From Gigaspora rosea (Eukaryota; Glomeromycota; Glomeromycetes; Diversisporales; Gigasporaceae): a stretch of DNA of 64,000 nt. Positions 47,016 through 58,366 of this stretch are shown one piece after another (the stretch's first letter is position 1; the number at the start of each line of letters is the position of its first letter). The position numbers were made by a program, and so were the translations under genes. The notes beneath the pieces are model-generated. The model saw only the letters and a list, made by a program, of their open reading frames with translations, was not told where the DNA came from and did not search any database. Where the stretch lies: the NCBI GenBank assembly GCA_003550325.1, contig QKWP01000800.1, positions 86,801 to 150,800 on the forward strand, given 5' to 3'.

Positions 47016-47349
47016 CTGTTCCTGATGGGATAAAAAAAACCCCGATTTACGCACCGTTCCTGATAGGGCTCATAAAGGAACCTCGGAGTCGATTTCTCAT
47101 GGCAATGCTTGGTTATAATAAATAATCACCCGTGATTAATTTATAATTTTGGTCCTGATTTACCTAAATATTGGTCCTTTAAATAATAAAGTACTGATAT
47201 CTATGCGAAATAACGTTATTCGAGACACGTAATTTTAAGAGCTAAAGAAAAAGTATTATGCTATAGCTTTATGTTTCGTGTAGAACCTATCAGGAACGGT
47301 ACTTAAATCGATTGTTTTTTTATCCCATCAGGAAAAAAATCAGGAACAG
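47016..47349. mobile_element. TA-flanked MITE (334 bp), GTTCCTGAT motif
   Basis: TA at 47014-47015 and 47350-47351. Ends are CTGTTCCTGATGGGATAAAA (left) and CTGTTCCTGATTTTTTTCC then TGATGGGATAAAA (right). Both then carry CCGTTCCTGATAGG. Confidence 0.75.
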
Positions 47350-47931
47350 TATTTTTGCTAGTCGGTAAGTACTATAGAATTCACAACTGTAATTGATAGC
47401 AAGTTTCATAGCAAAATTTTCACAATAATGCAGTAAAGTTATAGCTGGTGATACAGTGAAATTATAAGAATTAAAAAAAATAATAAAGATCTTTAAATAA
47501 AGGATCTTAAAATTCAGCTTGAGTAAAATAATTCTTTAACAAACATGAGAAAAAAATTTTAATTTACACGAATACATCTATACATCTACCAAAATACCCC
47601 TTTTTCAATACCCCCCTTTACAAAATACCCGGAGCAAAGCACAAGATCTATATTAATTAAATATAGATTTTTTAAATTTTAGACTGCTTATTGTAAGTGT
47701 AAATGCGTAAATGCTTAAAAATTTGGTTTCTTACGGCACAGACCCGCTGCCGTATAATATACCCGGGTCTTTTGGACGGGTATTTTGTATAAGACCCCGG
47801 GTCTTTTGGTCAGTGCACTACGGTATATTTATTTGATACACAAAAATTAAAAATATTTCGCAGAGGGATTTGTGTTGATGGAATTATAACGAACGATGTT
47901 TTTGACATATTTGACCATTATCTAAATGTTA
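47350..47931. other. Intergenic DNA with inverted CCCGGGT motifs
   Basis: AAAATACCCGG (about 47625), ACCCGGGTCTTTTGG (47762, 47802) and GGGTATTTTGTA (47780) form a loose inverted arrangement. No gene. Confidence 0.4.
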
Positions 47932-47939
47932 TTTGTAAC

Positions 47940-48142
47940 TAGAGATGCGCATACGTGAAAGATACTGATACGTACCATCCTCGCGCGAATTAATCATATG
48001 ATCAAAATAAATTATTTAATTAAATAAAATGTTAAGCGCTGAATTCAAATTTCATCATGTATGAGTCTATCGTGTATTTCGCGCGAAGTCATATTATATG
48101 CGAAATATATATTATGTTTGTCGCGTTAGAGGCACATCTCTA
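47940..48142. mobile_element. hAT-like MITE (203 bp), CGCGCGAA motif
   Basis: Ends are TAGAGATGCGCATACG and TAGAGATGTGCCTCTA. Flanking 8-mers TTTGTAAC (47932-47939) and TTTGTAAT (48143-48150) differ by one transition. CGCGCGAATT and TTTCGCGCGAA lie inside, unusually CpG-rich for the region. Confidence 0.75.
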
Positions 48143-48296
48143 TTTGTAATACTAAATTTATGTTGAAAAATAATATTTTATTAAATCTATATTGATCGGA
48201 AAAGACAAAATAAATTATCGATGTTTTTAAAAGTCTACCAAGACTAACATTAATAAATTGATTCACATAATGACATTTCACGTTATGATATTTCTA

Positions 48297-51291
48297 TTAA
48301 TCACCAATCCTTTTAAAAGCACCATGTCCGAAACTTAAGGGTACAACTTGTGGTAAATAAGCTCTTACTAATTCACTCATAGTTCTTGCATCAAGTACCA
48401 AAAGAAAGCTTTTGTTATTTCCACCATCAAATACAATGCTTAATAGCACACCCTCATCTTCCTCACAGTCTTTTCCAGGATGAGGTACAAATACCGCTTC
48501 TGATGGATAACAATTATCAGAACCCCACATTGCTACTACTTCTTTAACATCCAAATCCTAAATTAAAGAACGAGAATTAACAAATAGGAATATAATAAAA
48601 TGGGTGATGTGAAAGGAATTATGTGTGATACTTTATATATAAGTAAAAAAAAAAACATACACATTTAATAAGAGAATCCCAAATTTGGTTTTCTTGTCCG
48701 GCAGCCTTGGCAGAAAGGCCAATACCGTATACATAACGGTATCGAAGACGCTGAAATCTTGGATTAATTCTATTTAAATTAGGTAAAAAAAAAATAATAA
48801 TAATAAGTACCAATAATATAGTTACTTTAATCAAAGAGATAAAAATTTTTTTATAAATACCTTGGTAATTCTAATGTTGAATCCGCACATCTCACATAAT
48901 CAGCAATGGGCCAAGGAGAATCTTGATTAGTGGATCGACTCCAGAATATTGAAGTCAGCAAGCTTCCTCTTCGACTTGGTTGTGGAATAGTTGCAAACTT
49001 TGTTGATTCCTGTTGGATATTTCGTAATATAAACCTACGAACTTCGGTCATTTGAAGTCTTTTTGATAAACCTTTTCGAAGATTTTCAAGTTCAAAATCA
49101 TTTAAAATTTCAGAATTGTCATAGCATGCAATATCTAAATATAAATTATCATTATCATCTTCAAATGCATTTATTTGATGAAACCTTATTATTTATAAAA
49201 AAAAATTTTTTTTGAAAAAAATGTCAATAAAAAAAAATTCAAAAATTTAGAAACAAAAAATAAAGTTTTCTTACGCAAAACAAGGATCCGATTTATAAGT
49301 AGCGACATGTTGCTTCTTTTGTCTAGAAATAACATGGAATAATGTAGGTTCATTTTGATCGAATTCAAAAGACTCCAAGATATTATCAGACCAAGTGAAA
49401 TTGAATCCAGAGCCTTTTCCATAATATGGAAATAGAACCTATGTTTTAAAATGAATATATTCGTTAAAGTAATTTATTTAATTTATTGATTAAATACATA
49501 AATATAATTATGCAAATATTACATACCAAAATTATGAATTTTGGAGTGACGCCAAAGCTATGAACATAAGACATTTTTGCTGTCACAGACCCGATCAACT
49601 GACCGTTTGGATTATTCAGTGATACAGAGAAAAAATTGTAAGCAGTACCCGCAGTGTGGTACTCCATAGTAAAATTGATCAATTCACCGGTAGTCTCATC
49701 GAAATGAGAATGAGGAGATGCATGATCACCCTTAATCGTTGGATCCAATTCATCCCATGAAAACAAACGTGTAGGAGTTAAATCATATGCATCAAGCTCC
49801 ACAACCTATAAAAAATGAAAATTCAAAAATCTTTAGTAGATAGAATTTAATTTAGAGCTAATCAAATGTTGAATGAGCGTACTTGGCTTGCATGATTTTG
49901 ACAATAGATTTTAGGTTTTTCACCCGGTTTGTTAAAAGGATAGTTAACACTGATATTAGCTGAACAAGGCTCAAGTCCTGGTTTTGTTGTACGTTTTGTT
50001 CCCATAAGTTTAGCCAATGGAGTTTGACTAATATGGGGCAAAAAAATAATAATAGTAATAATAGGTTAAAGGTGACAAAGTTATATATGGTGAGCTTTAA
50101 AAATAAAGAAAATTTTTAAAAAATATACTTTGGATGCGTTTTGAAAAGAGAAAAAGGGTGTTTCGTCACGAGCCCGTGGTTATCACGAATTTTTTCTTCA
50201 TATTTTTTACATGTAAGTTTTGATCTATAATTTATTTTATTAGTTGCGCCATCTATTGCAAATCGATTAACTAAAGGCAGACTATAATCAACAGTATATA
50301 ATAAATAGATTTTGATTGTTAAAATATATAACCGATAATTTAACTAAAAAAAAAAAAAGATACCAAAGATATTAAAATTACCCATCAAACCAATGACCCA
50401 TGGAAAATGTTGCAGTCGCACTCTCATAACCTTCTTCAGTCCCGACCATTTTTGTATATTTTATATCAAAAGTAGCTGGACCAACAGTAAAGAATTCAAC
50501 TTTTAACCATGAAGGTAAGCTTCCTTTGACGATTAAATCGGTCAGTTTTGAAGTTTCGGTTCCGTTAACGAAGCCCTTTTTGATAAAAAATCTAAAGATT
50601 TAAAAAGCATACATATAATTTAAGAGTGCTCTCAAGCGTCATCTCAACATGATTAGCAAGTGATCGCAATGGTACTCAACGATAATTACATTTCATAAAA
50701 TTTTTGTTGAGAATTTGAACATGTAATTTATGACGTAATTGGAATTTTCTCAAGCATTATCTTCGATGTGATTAATTAGTGATCGTAATGGTCCTCATTT
50801 ATTAGAATCAATCAAAATAAACAAGAAGCAAATGCTACGGATCTTCAAAAATATTCTGGAGAAGCATCAACTTTAACAGACCTTGTTGTTCCGATTGCTG
50901 ACTTCGTTGGCGTTGGGTTGTTGCGTTGAATGAATAGATTATTGACGAGAATAGTTGAACTTGTTGCGTGTGATCTCTTTGAAAACTCAATGGATATAAT
51001 AAAAGGTGGTTTGTTGTGTTGTAACTACGCAATAAGCTTTATCAAACTACGTAATGTTGACTAATTTAAAATATTTTCCGCTATATTTATTTCCCGGCAC
51101 TTTTTTACCCATTGATTAAGACGCTTGAGAACACCCTTAAGTTGAAAAACAAAAGATTTTATAAATATAATGTCTACCTTGCAATATGGAAGTTCATTTG
51201 TATTTGGTTCATTTGCGGAAAAAACTTCGATTTGAGCGATTCCATCAGTAGCAATAATTTTTGGTGGATTAGAAATATTAAGTTCTGACAT
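48297..51291 (-). CDS. Carotenoid oxygenase (RPE65/CCD family), nine exons
   Basis: Non-haem iron dioxygenase that cleaves carotenoids or related polyenes. Exons by splice sites and frame: 51178-51291, 50382-50575, 50129-50281, 49883-50027, 49527-49805, 49275-49438, 48861-49184, 48661-48769, 48297-48557. They sum to 1743 nt (580 residues plus stop), a normal family length. Iron-binding His candidates: PHSHFD (about 234), SYVHSFGVT (284), AFHQINAFED (352) and SFGHGAF (572); the last site is FGHG rather than the common FHG. Other family blocks are SWLKVEFFTVGPATFDIKY and CYPSEAVFVPHP near the C-terminus. Introns are 77-103 nt with GTATGT/GTAAG-like donors, except intron 1 (602 nt), which carries a transposable element. 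No frameshift or stop. No signal peptide; probably cytosolic. Substrate and product are not predictable here. Confidence 0.93.
50624..51136. mobile_element. TTAA-flanked MITE (513 bp) in intron 1 of the carotenoid oxygenase
   Basis: TTAA at 50620-50623 and 51137-51140. Ends are GAGTGCTCTCAAGCGTC and GGGTGTTCTCAAGCGTC. GTGATCGYAATGGTNCTCA occurs twice (50662, 50779) and once more outside (52562). Removing the element plus one TTAA leaves an 85-nt intron, like its neighbours. Frames inside it are not exons. Confidence 0.85.
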
Positions 51292-52028
51292 TATAAAAAA
51301 CCGATTTTTATTTTATTATTTTTGTTATTTTTATTTTTTTTTATTTTTTGTAGTTAGATACAAGAATAAATTTTATTCTGTACGTAAATGATTTAAATAT
51401 TTTAAATTAGACTTACCAAAATTGTAAAATTCTTCTTACATAGTAACGATAATTACCTTTATGTAACACCGGTGTATATGTAATATGCAATTATCGTATG
51501 GTCAAATAATATGTGCCTAAAATATGAAAAAAGATAAGATTGTCGTACAAAAATAGTAATAACATAATCAACTATACAGTATACGTATTTAATTTTAACC
51601 TTCATAAAACCTCACGTTTTTAGTTCTATATACCGGTTTTCAAACCTAAGCAAGTTGACATGTTATCGAAATGAATTATTCCTTACAAGCAAGCTAAAGT
51701 CTTTAATATACTAACCATCAAAATGACATGCTAAAGTTTTATGCGCAGAATCAAAGTATCAAATTAAATGGGAACCACTCAAATGGTAAGGAAAAAGCGA
51801 ACATGTCACAGATCTATGCATTTATACCATATATATACTTAAGAATTTGATGAGAGGAGATATCTGCATTAGATTCTCCCGATTTTCATTATGTGATGTC
51901 GTCATACGTTGATTTATTACTGTATCACGATTTTTTGGCCAATTAGACTATTCTATAAGCCTTATTTAAAATTTTTCGAACCAATTAATAATGCAATATT
52001 CAAAAGTGCCACCGAGGGAAAGTTAGCC
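51292..52028. other. Upstream region of the carotenoid oxygenase
   Basis: Probable promoter region. T-rich tract on the coding side at 51305-51350; no specific element recognised. Confidence 0.4.
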
Positions 52029-52040
52029 TAGCATCACCCA

Positions 52041-52107
<67 letters not shown>

Positions 52108-52243
52108 GTTTACGCCATAATTAAACCTCAAATCCAATAACAAAGCTTTTTTAATAATAACAAATTGTTATTGTCATGTAAAATTTCTCTTCAGAGCTTT
52201 AAATATGACGTAAGATGCATTTTTTTGTGGGTGATGCTAGGGC
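52029..52243. repeat. Inverted-end repeat with 63-A tract
   Basis: CCTAGCATCACCCACAAAAA (52028) and its complement (TTTTTTGTGGGTGATGCTAGG, ending 52243) enclose about 180 bp. The left end runs into an uninterrupted 63-A tract (52042-52104). Confidence 0.75.
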
Positions 52244-52256
52244 TGTTTGGTCTTTT

Positions 52257-52326
52257 GAGTTTATAACTTAACAGAGTCAACTCCTGAAAAATCATATTGG
52301 CTAAGTCTGTTAAGTTATAAACTCAA
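52257..52326. repeat. Hairpin with 22-bp perfect stem
   Basis: GAGTTTATAACTTAACAGA and its complement flank a ~30-bp loop. It lies just outside the previous repeat. Confidence 0.75.
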
Positions 52327-53629
52327 AGCGCAAACCTGATTTTCTCGTGGTAACACTCATATATTTGTGTACTTGTATAAGTAAGCAGACACATCGTAGA
52401 GCTTTAGTGGATAAACTTAAGTAACAAATTGACTAACTAAATGGCCAAATGACGTAATTAATTTAAGTCATTTAAAGTCATTTTATCACAGTCATTTACT
52501 TACATATAACTAAAATGATCTATAAAATTTTAGGGTGTTCTCAAGTAGCATAATTAGCTAGTGATCGTAATGGTGCTCATCCGTTATTGTAAAATTTAAT
52601 TAGATCTTTATAAAGATCAATAGAACAAATGATGTAATTGACTTATCCAATGTGATTAACTGTATTTGTGTTTAAATTCAAACGTCGCAATATTTGAATT
52701 ACTAATTTCGATTGATAATACTTTTATTACCGTTGTATCATTAAAAAATTATTGAAAAAAAGGACGATGAACCTACAGAAAGATCAAAAGCACTTGCCAG
52801 AAATTATCCGACTCGACTTTTTCTGAATTTTAATTTATATATATAATTGTATAAATATTGACGATGATGAGCCCTTACATCTTGTGAAGGAAGAATTAAT
52901 GGAATAGTTGTATTTGGTGCTATAGAAATAAAAGTCAGAATATAAGTATTGGCCATTCGTGAAATTTCTTATTGCATAGCATAACAGATAAGCGCTAGTT
53001 ATATCCTTAATCTTAAAATGGTAAAATGTTTGAACGGTTATTTTTTATAGTCCTTCAATGAACAATTTTAGCCAATGAGAGCAACACTATGAAAAAAAAG
53101 GATGTTTGAACCTCCATTTCTTGTTAATTGAAATGATAAGTACTTTTGATCGGCTAAACGGTCCTCCACGAATTAAATTTTTCTCTAAGATGTATTTAAC
53201 CATTGTGTTTACATCATTTAATTCGGAACCTTTTTTTTTTTACAAAATTAAAATTTGCTTCCCGACCTATTCTGACCGATCAAATAAAGCGCTTAAAAAT
53301 ACCCTTACCGGGTCACGTCCTTTGCAACTCAGGTTTCACCCTTTCGCGGCGTAATCACTTGTTAGATATAAATACGTAAATATCGAATAGATTGATATAA
53401 GGTTATTTGGTTCAAGGAATGAATATTTGGGTGCAACGTTTATGATTAACACAGTAGTATTACACATTCATTAAAAAAGGATTAAGGACAAAGAAACTAT
53501 TTGTGCGTACTACTAATATGTATGCGTGATTTGTTGTTCATCTATTATCCATTTTTGCCATTACACAGTTTCCATTATTAATTGTATAAATTGTTTGGGT
53601 CCAAACTGTCAAAAGTAAATTAATACATA
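52327..53629. other. Intergenic DNA with a MITE fragment
   Basis: TTTAGGGTGTTCTCAAGTAGC...GTGATCGTAATGGTGCTCA (52532-52581) is a single end of the intron-1 MITE family. No gene; the 82-codon frame at 53106-53354 is unsupported. Confidence 0.4.
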
Positions 53630-53860
53630 CTATAAGTGCACGCCTCCAGGACTGGAGATAAATGTGTATTTGCAATTATGGAAAATTCAACAGGGAGTAA
53701 ATTATACATTTTATTGGTCAAATTTTTAATATTATCACGTGCATGCATTATGGAGAATATAGCTATGCACGTGCAAAGTGTGCATTTAGCTCTAAGTCCG
53801 AGCTTGGGACCAAGTGTGAATTTAGGAAGGTTGTACACTTATAGAGGGTGCACTTAGAGA
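53630..53860. repeat. Inverted-end repeat, GTGCAC ends
   Basis: TATAAGTGCACGCCTC (left) and TATAGAGGGTGCACTTAG (right) with GCACGTGCAAAG / CACGTGCATGCATTATGG inside. It is rich in GTGCA motifs. Open frames exist on both strands (53620-53857), a sign of symmetry rather than a gene. Confidence 0.5.
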
Positions 53861-54164
53861 GATTTGACTATAATTGATAAATCGCAAAGATATCTGTTAA
53901 CTTCAAATTAGCAAACGGTTTAAACAGTTTTTTTTTTTATTATTTTAAAAAATGTTTAAAACGAGGACGGTTATAATGAATTTATTAATTTAAGTAATAA
54001 TTAAAAATCATAAAATATATGGTGCTGAAACCTATACTTGACTATAAGAAATGGTCAATTTTTTCGTGATCGCAATTGACAATAAGATTAATGTATTTCA
54101 ACATATTGGTTTATTTATTGAATACAATAGACTTCGTAAAAATAGCCTGTACCTTTTTACTAAA

Positions 54165-54600
54165 TATACTATAAAAGTTTGATATTTCATAATTACATTC
54201 GATAAAACTTAATTTCAGGGATCCCGAAATAGGTTTTCGGGATCCCTAAATAGGCGTGACTTTTACTAATGAGGTTCGCTACAAGTAAAAATATGTTACT
54301 TTGTACAGTATACGGCAAAGATCTTAAAGAATACACGAATAGTTTTAGTCTTATGGTATGAGAATTTCGTGTTTACATCCAATAAAACCTTTAGTTTCAA
54401 AGATCGTGACCTTAGTTTTTCAAGATCCCAAGATGGGCGTAGCTTTTATTAGTGGGTTCTCCATGTAAAAATATGAGTTCTTGTGTATTATGTAGCAAAA
54501 ATAAAAGAATAACGAGTGTTTCGGTCCTGTGGTATGAAAATTTCATGTTTATATTCAACAAGGTCTTAACTTTATTGATCAAAAATAATTTTATTTGGCT
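54165..54600. repeat. Tandem repeat of ~185-bp units
   Basis: Two and a half units share TTTAGTTTCA...GATCCC, GGGCGTAGCTTTTATTAGTGGGTTC, AAAAATATG, ACAGTATACGGCAAAGATCTT and GGTATGA(GA)AATTT. GGGATCCCGAAATAGGTTTTCGGGATCCC-type palindrome at 54220-54248. Related to the dispersed repeat at 30265. Confidence 0.65.
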
Positions 54601-54731
54601 CTAAATAGCTAAACTGTCACAGAGTTTCTCGACTCCAGGGGTTTTACTCAATTTCAACTATCGAATGCACTTGCTTTACTTAATAGTGATGACTGGAGTA
54701 TCATACCAGATACTACCATTGATAATATGGA

Positions 54732-54982
54732 CTGCCGTCAATAGAAATCAGGCAGATTAACATTTTTTTTAAAAAAAAATTAATGCCTTAACTTTCACAG
54801 TTCATAACTAGTGAATTTTGAAGCTATTGTCATCATTTAGTGGTTAAAAGAGAGCTTAAGACCTAAGCTTTTTTTTAACCACTAAATGATGGTGATAGTT
54901 ACAAAACTCACTAGTTATGAACTGTGAAAGTTAAGGCTTTAATTTTTTTAAAATGTTAATGCCTGATTTCTATTGACGGCAG
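54732..54982. mobile_element. Palindromic MITE (251 bp)
   Basis: CTGCCGTCAATAGAAATCAGG and its complement close the ends. The arms, with TTCATAACTAGTGA and TTAGTGGTTAAAA, run almost to a short loop near 54860. No clear target duplication. Confidence 0.75.
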
Positions 54983-55686
54983 CATATATGTTCACATAGT
55001 TAACAGTTTATTTACTAAGAATGTTTATTACTAATGTTCAAACTTTCTTAATACCAGGACTAACTTGTTTTCTTTTTATATTTTCTTATTTATATATTTA
55101 CATACTTCAGTATATAATTCATTACATGTCTATTTATAACTTATAATATTTGATTACTCATTTGTGCAACCCTTATTATGGTTTATACTATCATATCCTA
55201 TAATTAATTTAATTAACTCTATCATTCTGCGATCATTGATCTTGTACTCTTATTCATATATTACTCTATAACCTCTAGGACTTTGTTTCCAAAGTCTTAA
55301 ATTCACCTCTTTTATAACAGGACTATTCAAGACATCACAATGCTTCATGTCTATTTGACCAAGTTTATATATATCAAGTTGATTTCCAAATATTATATAC
55401 TCCAATCCATTACACCCAACAAATAATCTAAACATTAATACTTGAAAAGCCAATTCTTCTAACATAATAACCAAATACATCAAATATTTATTCTGTACTT
55501 ATTCTATTACAAGGTATTCACACCTTTAATTAATAACTATTATTCTTATTTAATGTTCTAATTGTACTCAATCAATCTTTTGTTCTTTTTCTTATAATTT
55601 TTTATCATTTTAATTTTAGATATTATTTGTTATTGTATCTTTAACACCATCAACAGTTTTTACTTCTCCTATTATAATTTTGTTTG
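54983..55686. other. AT-rich DNA, possible decayed coding fragment
   Basis: The 77-codon minus frame 55250-55483 (including FVGCNGLEYIIFGNQLDIY) has somewhat protein-like composition but no recognised family, start context or extension. Confidence 0.25.
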
Positions 55687-55694
55687 TTCTATTG

Positions 55695-56560
55695 TAGTGT
55701 TTTGACCCGGGTCAAGTTGTAACTGCCTGGGTGAGAATGGGTGGGTAAACCCACGGGTGGCCATGGTTCACCCATGGGCAAAGACCCGATGCAAATTAAT
55801 GCAAATTTGTAAAGTTGACAGAATCAAATTTGAAAAATGTAAATTATTTAAAGGAAACTATAATCAGTACAGAATTTTAATAAACAGTATTATAGCAGAT
55901 AGTATTTCTGCATTACAGCATTACGGCATTATAGCATTACAACTTTATAGCATTACAACTTTACGGCATTATGGCTTTACGCATTACAGCATTATAGCTT
56001 TACAGCTTTATAACTCATAGCAATTACGGCAAAAATATGCCAATGTCATAACCATATTAATTTGTAAAATTAATTCTACCACCAACTATAGGTTAAAACA
56101 CCTGGGTCAAATTACTAGTCATATTAACCATCTGAGATTTTTTTAATTGACCCAGGTAAGCCGACAGGCCACCCGTCAGGTTACCTGTCAGGTGACCAGG
56201 TGGTGCCTTTTTTGGGGAACGTCTAAAACGGAGACAACTCATATTTAATAATTTTTTCAATTAACTTTAGGGTTAGGGTCGTCCTTTATTAGGGTTAGAT
56301 TAGGTTTTAGGTAAATATATATAAGCAAAATTGCCTTCCCGACATTTTTGATTAACACATCGAGGTAGGTTTAGACTGCCATTTTTTGTATTTTTCAAGG
56401 TTTTCGCTTCTCTTTCATTTTTGCGATCATCAAAATTCTATAATTTGATTGGCGGTTGATCACATGATTTGTCTCCGCTTTAGACGACCTCCTTTTTTTG
56501 AACTGATCCATTTCCACTCAGGTGGCAAATTGTCCACCTATCAAGTGACCCAATTCACTA
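55695..56560. mobile_element. hAT-like MITE (866 bp), ACCCG/CACCTG motifs
   Basis: Perfect 8-bp duplication TTCTATTG at 55687-55694 and 56561-56568. Ends are TAGTGTTTTGACCCGGGTC and TAGTGAATTGGGTCACTTG. CACCCGTGG / CCACCCGTCAGG / CAGGTGACCAGGTGG motifs cluster at the ends and again near 56100-56210. The interior has GCATTA(CA/TAG)-type short repeats (55910-56010) and TTAGGG-type runs (56268-56300). No transposase. Confidence 0.85.
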
Positions 56561-56796
56561 TTCTATTGTTTTTTGGTTTTAAAGTACCCACTTGGGGATT
56601 GGATTTTATTTAAGATATTATAAGCTATAGATGCCTATATGAGGCCTGTGCTAACATTTGTACATTGGTTAGAGTACAACTAGCCACACCAGAAACAGGA
56701 TCCTGGGCTATATATGGATGGGTAACAATTTGCTTTTGCTTGGTTTTAAATATTTTTTTGTAAATATTTTCTATATTTAGTAATATTAATGCCTAT

Positions 56797-57397
56797 AGAT
56801 GCTGGTGAAATGAATCAGAGTAGTGAATGATTTTACCATTTCACCAATCACCAATCGGTAATAGTGAAACTGGTTTAACTAGTGAATTGGTGTAATTGGT
56901 GTAATTGGTGAATTGGTGAATTGGTGAAATGGTGAATTGGTGAAATGGTGAAATAGTGAATTGGTGAATTGGTAAATTAGTGAAATGTGGAATGGTGAAA
57001 TAGTGAATTTCCAGAGTCTGGAATTATTTCAGCCTGGAATTCAGTTAGGTTTTTGTTCAAGTTTTTTATATTTTATGTTTTTACAGATACACTTTGAGAA
57101 CTATTAACTGTTTATAGGACTGAGCAAATTCACTAATTCACTATTCACCGATTTACTGTTTCACCAATTCACCAATTTACCAATTCACTGTTTCATCAAT
57201 TCAATTCATCATTTCACCAATTCAACAATTCACCAATTTACCAATTCACCAATTTCACCAATATCACCAATTCACCATTTCACTATTTCACCAATTTCAC
57301 CAATTTCATCAATTCACCAAAATAAAATTTTGGTGTAATTCTGGTGAAACTATTTCACCATTTTACCAGGTGAAATGGTTTAATTTCACCAGCATCT
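56797..57397. mobile_element. hAT-like MITE with GGTGAATT/GGTGAAAT arrays (about 601 bp)
   Basis: Ends are TAGATGCTGGTGAAATGAA and TAGATGCTGGTGAAATTAA. ATATTAATGCCTAT is directly repeated on both sides (56783-56796, 57398-57411). About fifteen GGTGAAWT units run one way at 56870-57005, and about twenty inverted units (AATTCACC) at 57125-57320. The centre is unrelated sequence. Confidence 0.75.
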
Positions 57398-58191
57398 ATA
57401 TTAATGCCTATTTTTGACTATTTTTTGTAGATTTTTTCTGTTTTTTTGTAATTTATTAAAATTTTTAAAAACTTTAGCTGTTTATAAATTGCTTGGAGTT
57501 CTCCTGCAACATTTGGTTGCCTATTTAAGGGTAGGGGTACGTAGATCATTTATCATATGATTTTTATAGTATTGATTTTTTCTTTTTAAAGTTTAGTAAA
57601 ATTTTTAAGCAAATCGTTTAAACTATTAAATAAAAGCATAAAGCAGGTTTTTATGATTCTAAAAATAGTAAAATTATCAAAATTAGTTAAATATTCACCA
57701 AGTTATAAAGATTTAAACTTTAGGTATCGAAATTTGTTTACAAAAATCATATGATGTTCATATGATATCGACCAATCAAAATTAATTATTTCATGTAACT
57801 CGAGAAAATTTAAGCCAACTCAGTGAAACTTTATAATATATAGAAGTATAATTTTTTTAAATATAAGGGTGATGGGGGTATTGTGGCCAGGGGGTATTGT
57901 GGCCAATCCGTATATCTTGTGATTTAGTGATCAGAATCGGATGAATTTTATACCATTCAATTCGTCTCATCGAGACGAATCGAATGGTATAAAATTTATC
58001 TGATTCCGACTGCTACAACATAAGATATCGTTACTCAAGCAAATCATGAGAATTCTTTATTTAAAGTTTTAATATAAAATACACGTAACATGGTAAAAAC
58101 AGGTTTCTGTACTAAGTCAATCGACCCTTCACTTTCGTGAAATTCAAATAACTTACTATTAAGTACTTTTAAAAGAAATGAAAGCATTATA

Positions 58192-58366
58192 CAAGTCACT
58201 CTCGTCATAGTGAACTCTCGTTATAGTACAGTGAAGATAAATGCAAAACCAGTCTATATAAAAATCCTCTCGATATAGTGAACTTACTAATAACTTCTTG
58301 GTATAATGAAGTTTTTAAAAATTTTTATTATGGAACGGATCACTTCACTATAACGAGAGTGACTTG
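58192..58366. mobile_element. TA-flanked palindromic MITE (175 bp) in the pogo element
   Basis: TA at 58190-58191 and 58367-58368. Ends CAAGTCACTCTCGTCATAG and CAAGTCACTCTCGTTATAG. Located about 400 bp upstream of the transposase start. Confidence 0.75.

Noticed and set aside
48587..48660. Frameshift or missing exon in the carotenoid oxygenase
   Set aside because: A GTATGT donor at 48660 and TTTAG acceptor at 48558 join LIKC to DLDVKEVV in frame, so no defect is needed.
51061..51177. Extension of carotenoid oxygenase exon 1 through GVLKRLNQWVKKC
   Set aside because: That sequence lies in the TTAA-flanked MITE and ends in a stop; splicing at 51177/50576 restores the frame and the family's expected sequence.
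53620..53857. Small genes on both strands
   Set aside because: Overlapping frames on opposite strands arise from near-symmetry of an inverted-end repeat.
56870..57320. CRISPR-like array of short repeats
   Set aside because: Units of 8-9 bp without spacers, in opposing orientation at the ends of a MITE, in a eukaryotic genome.
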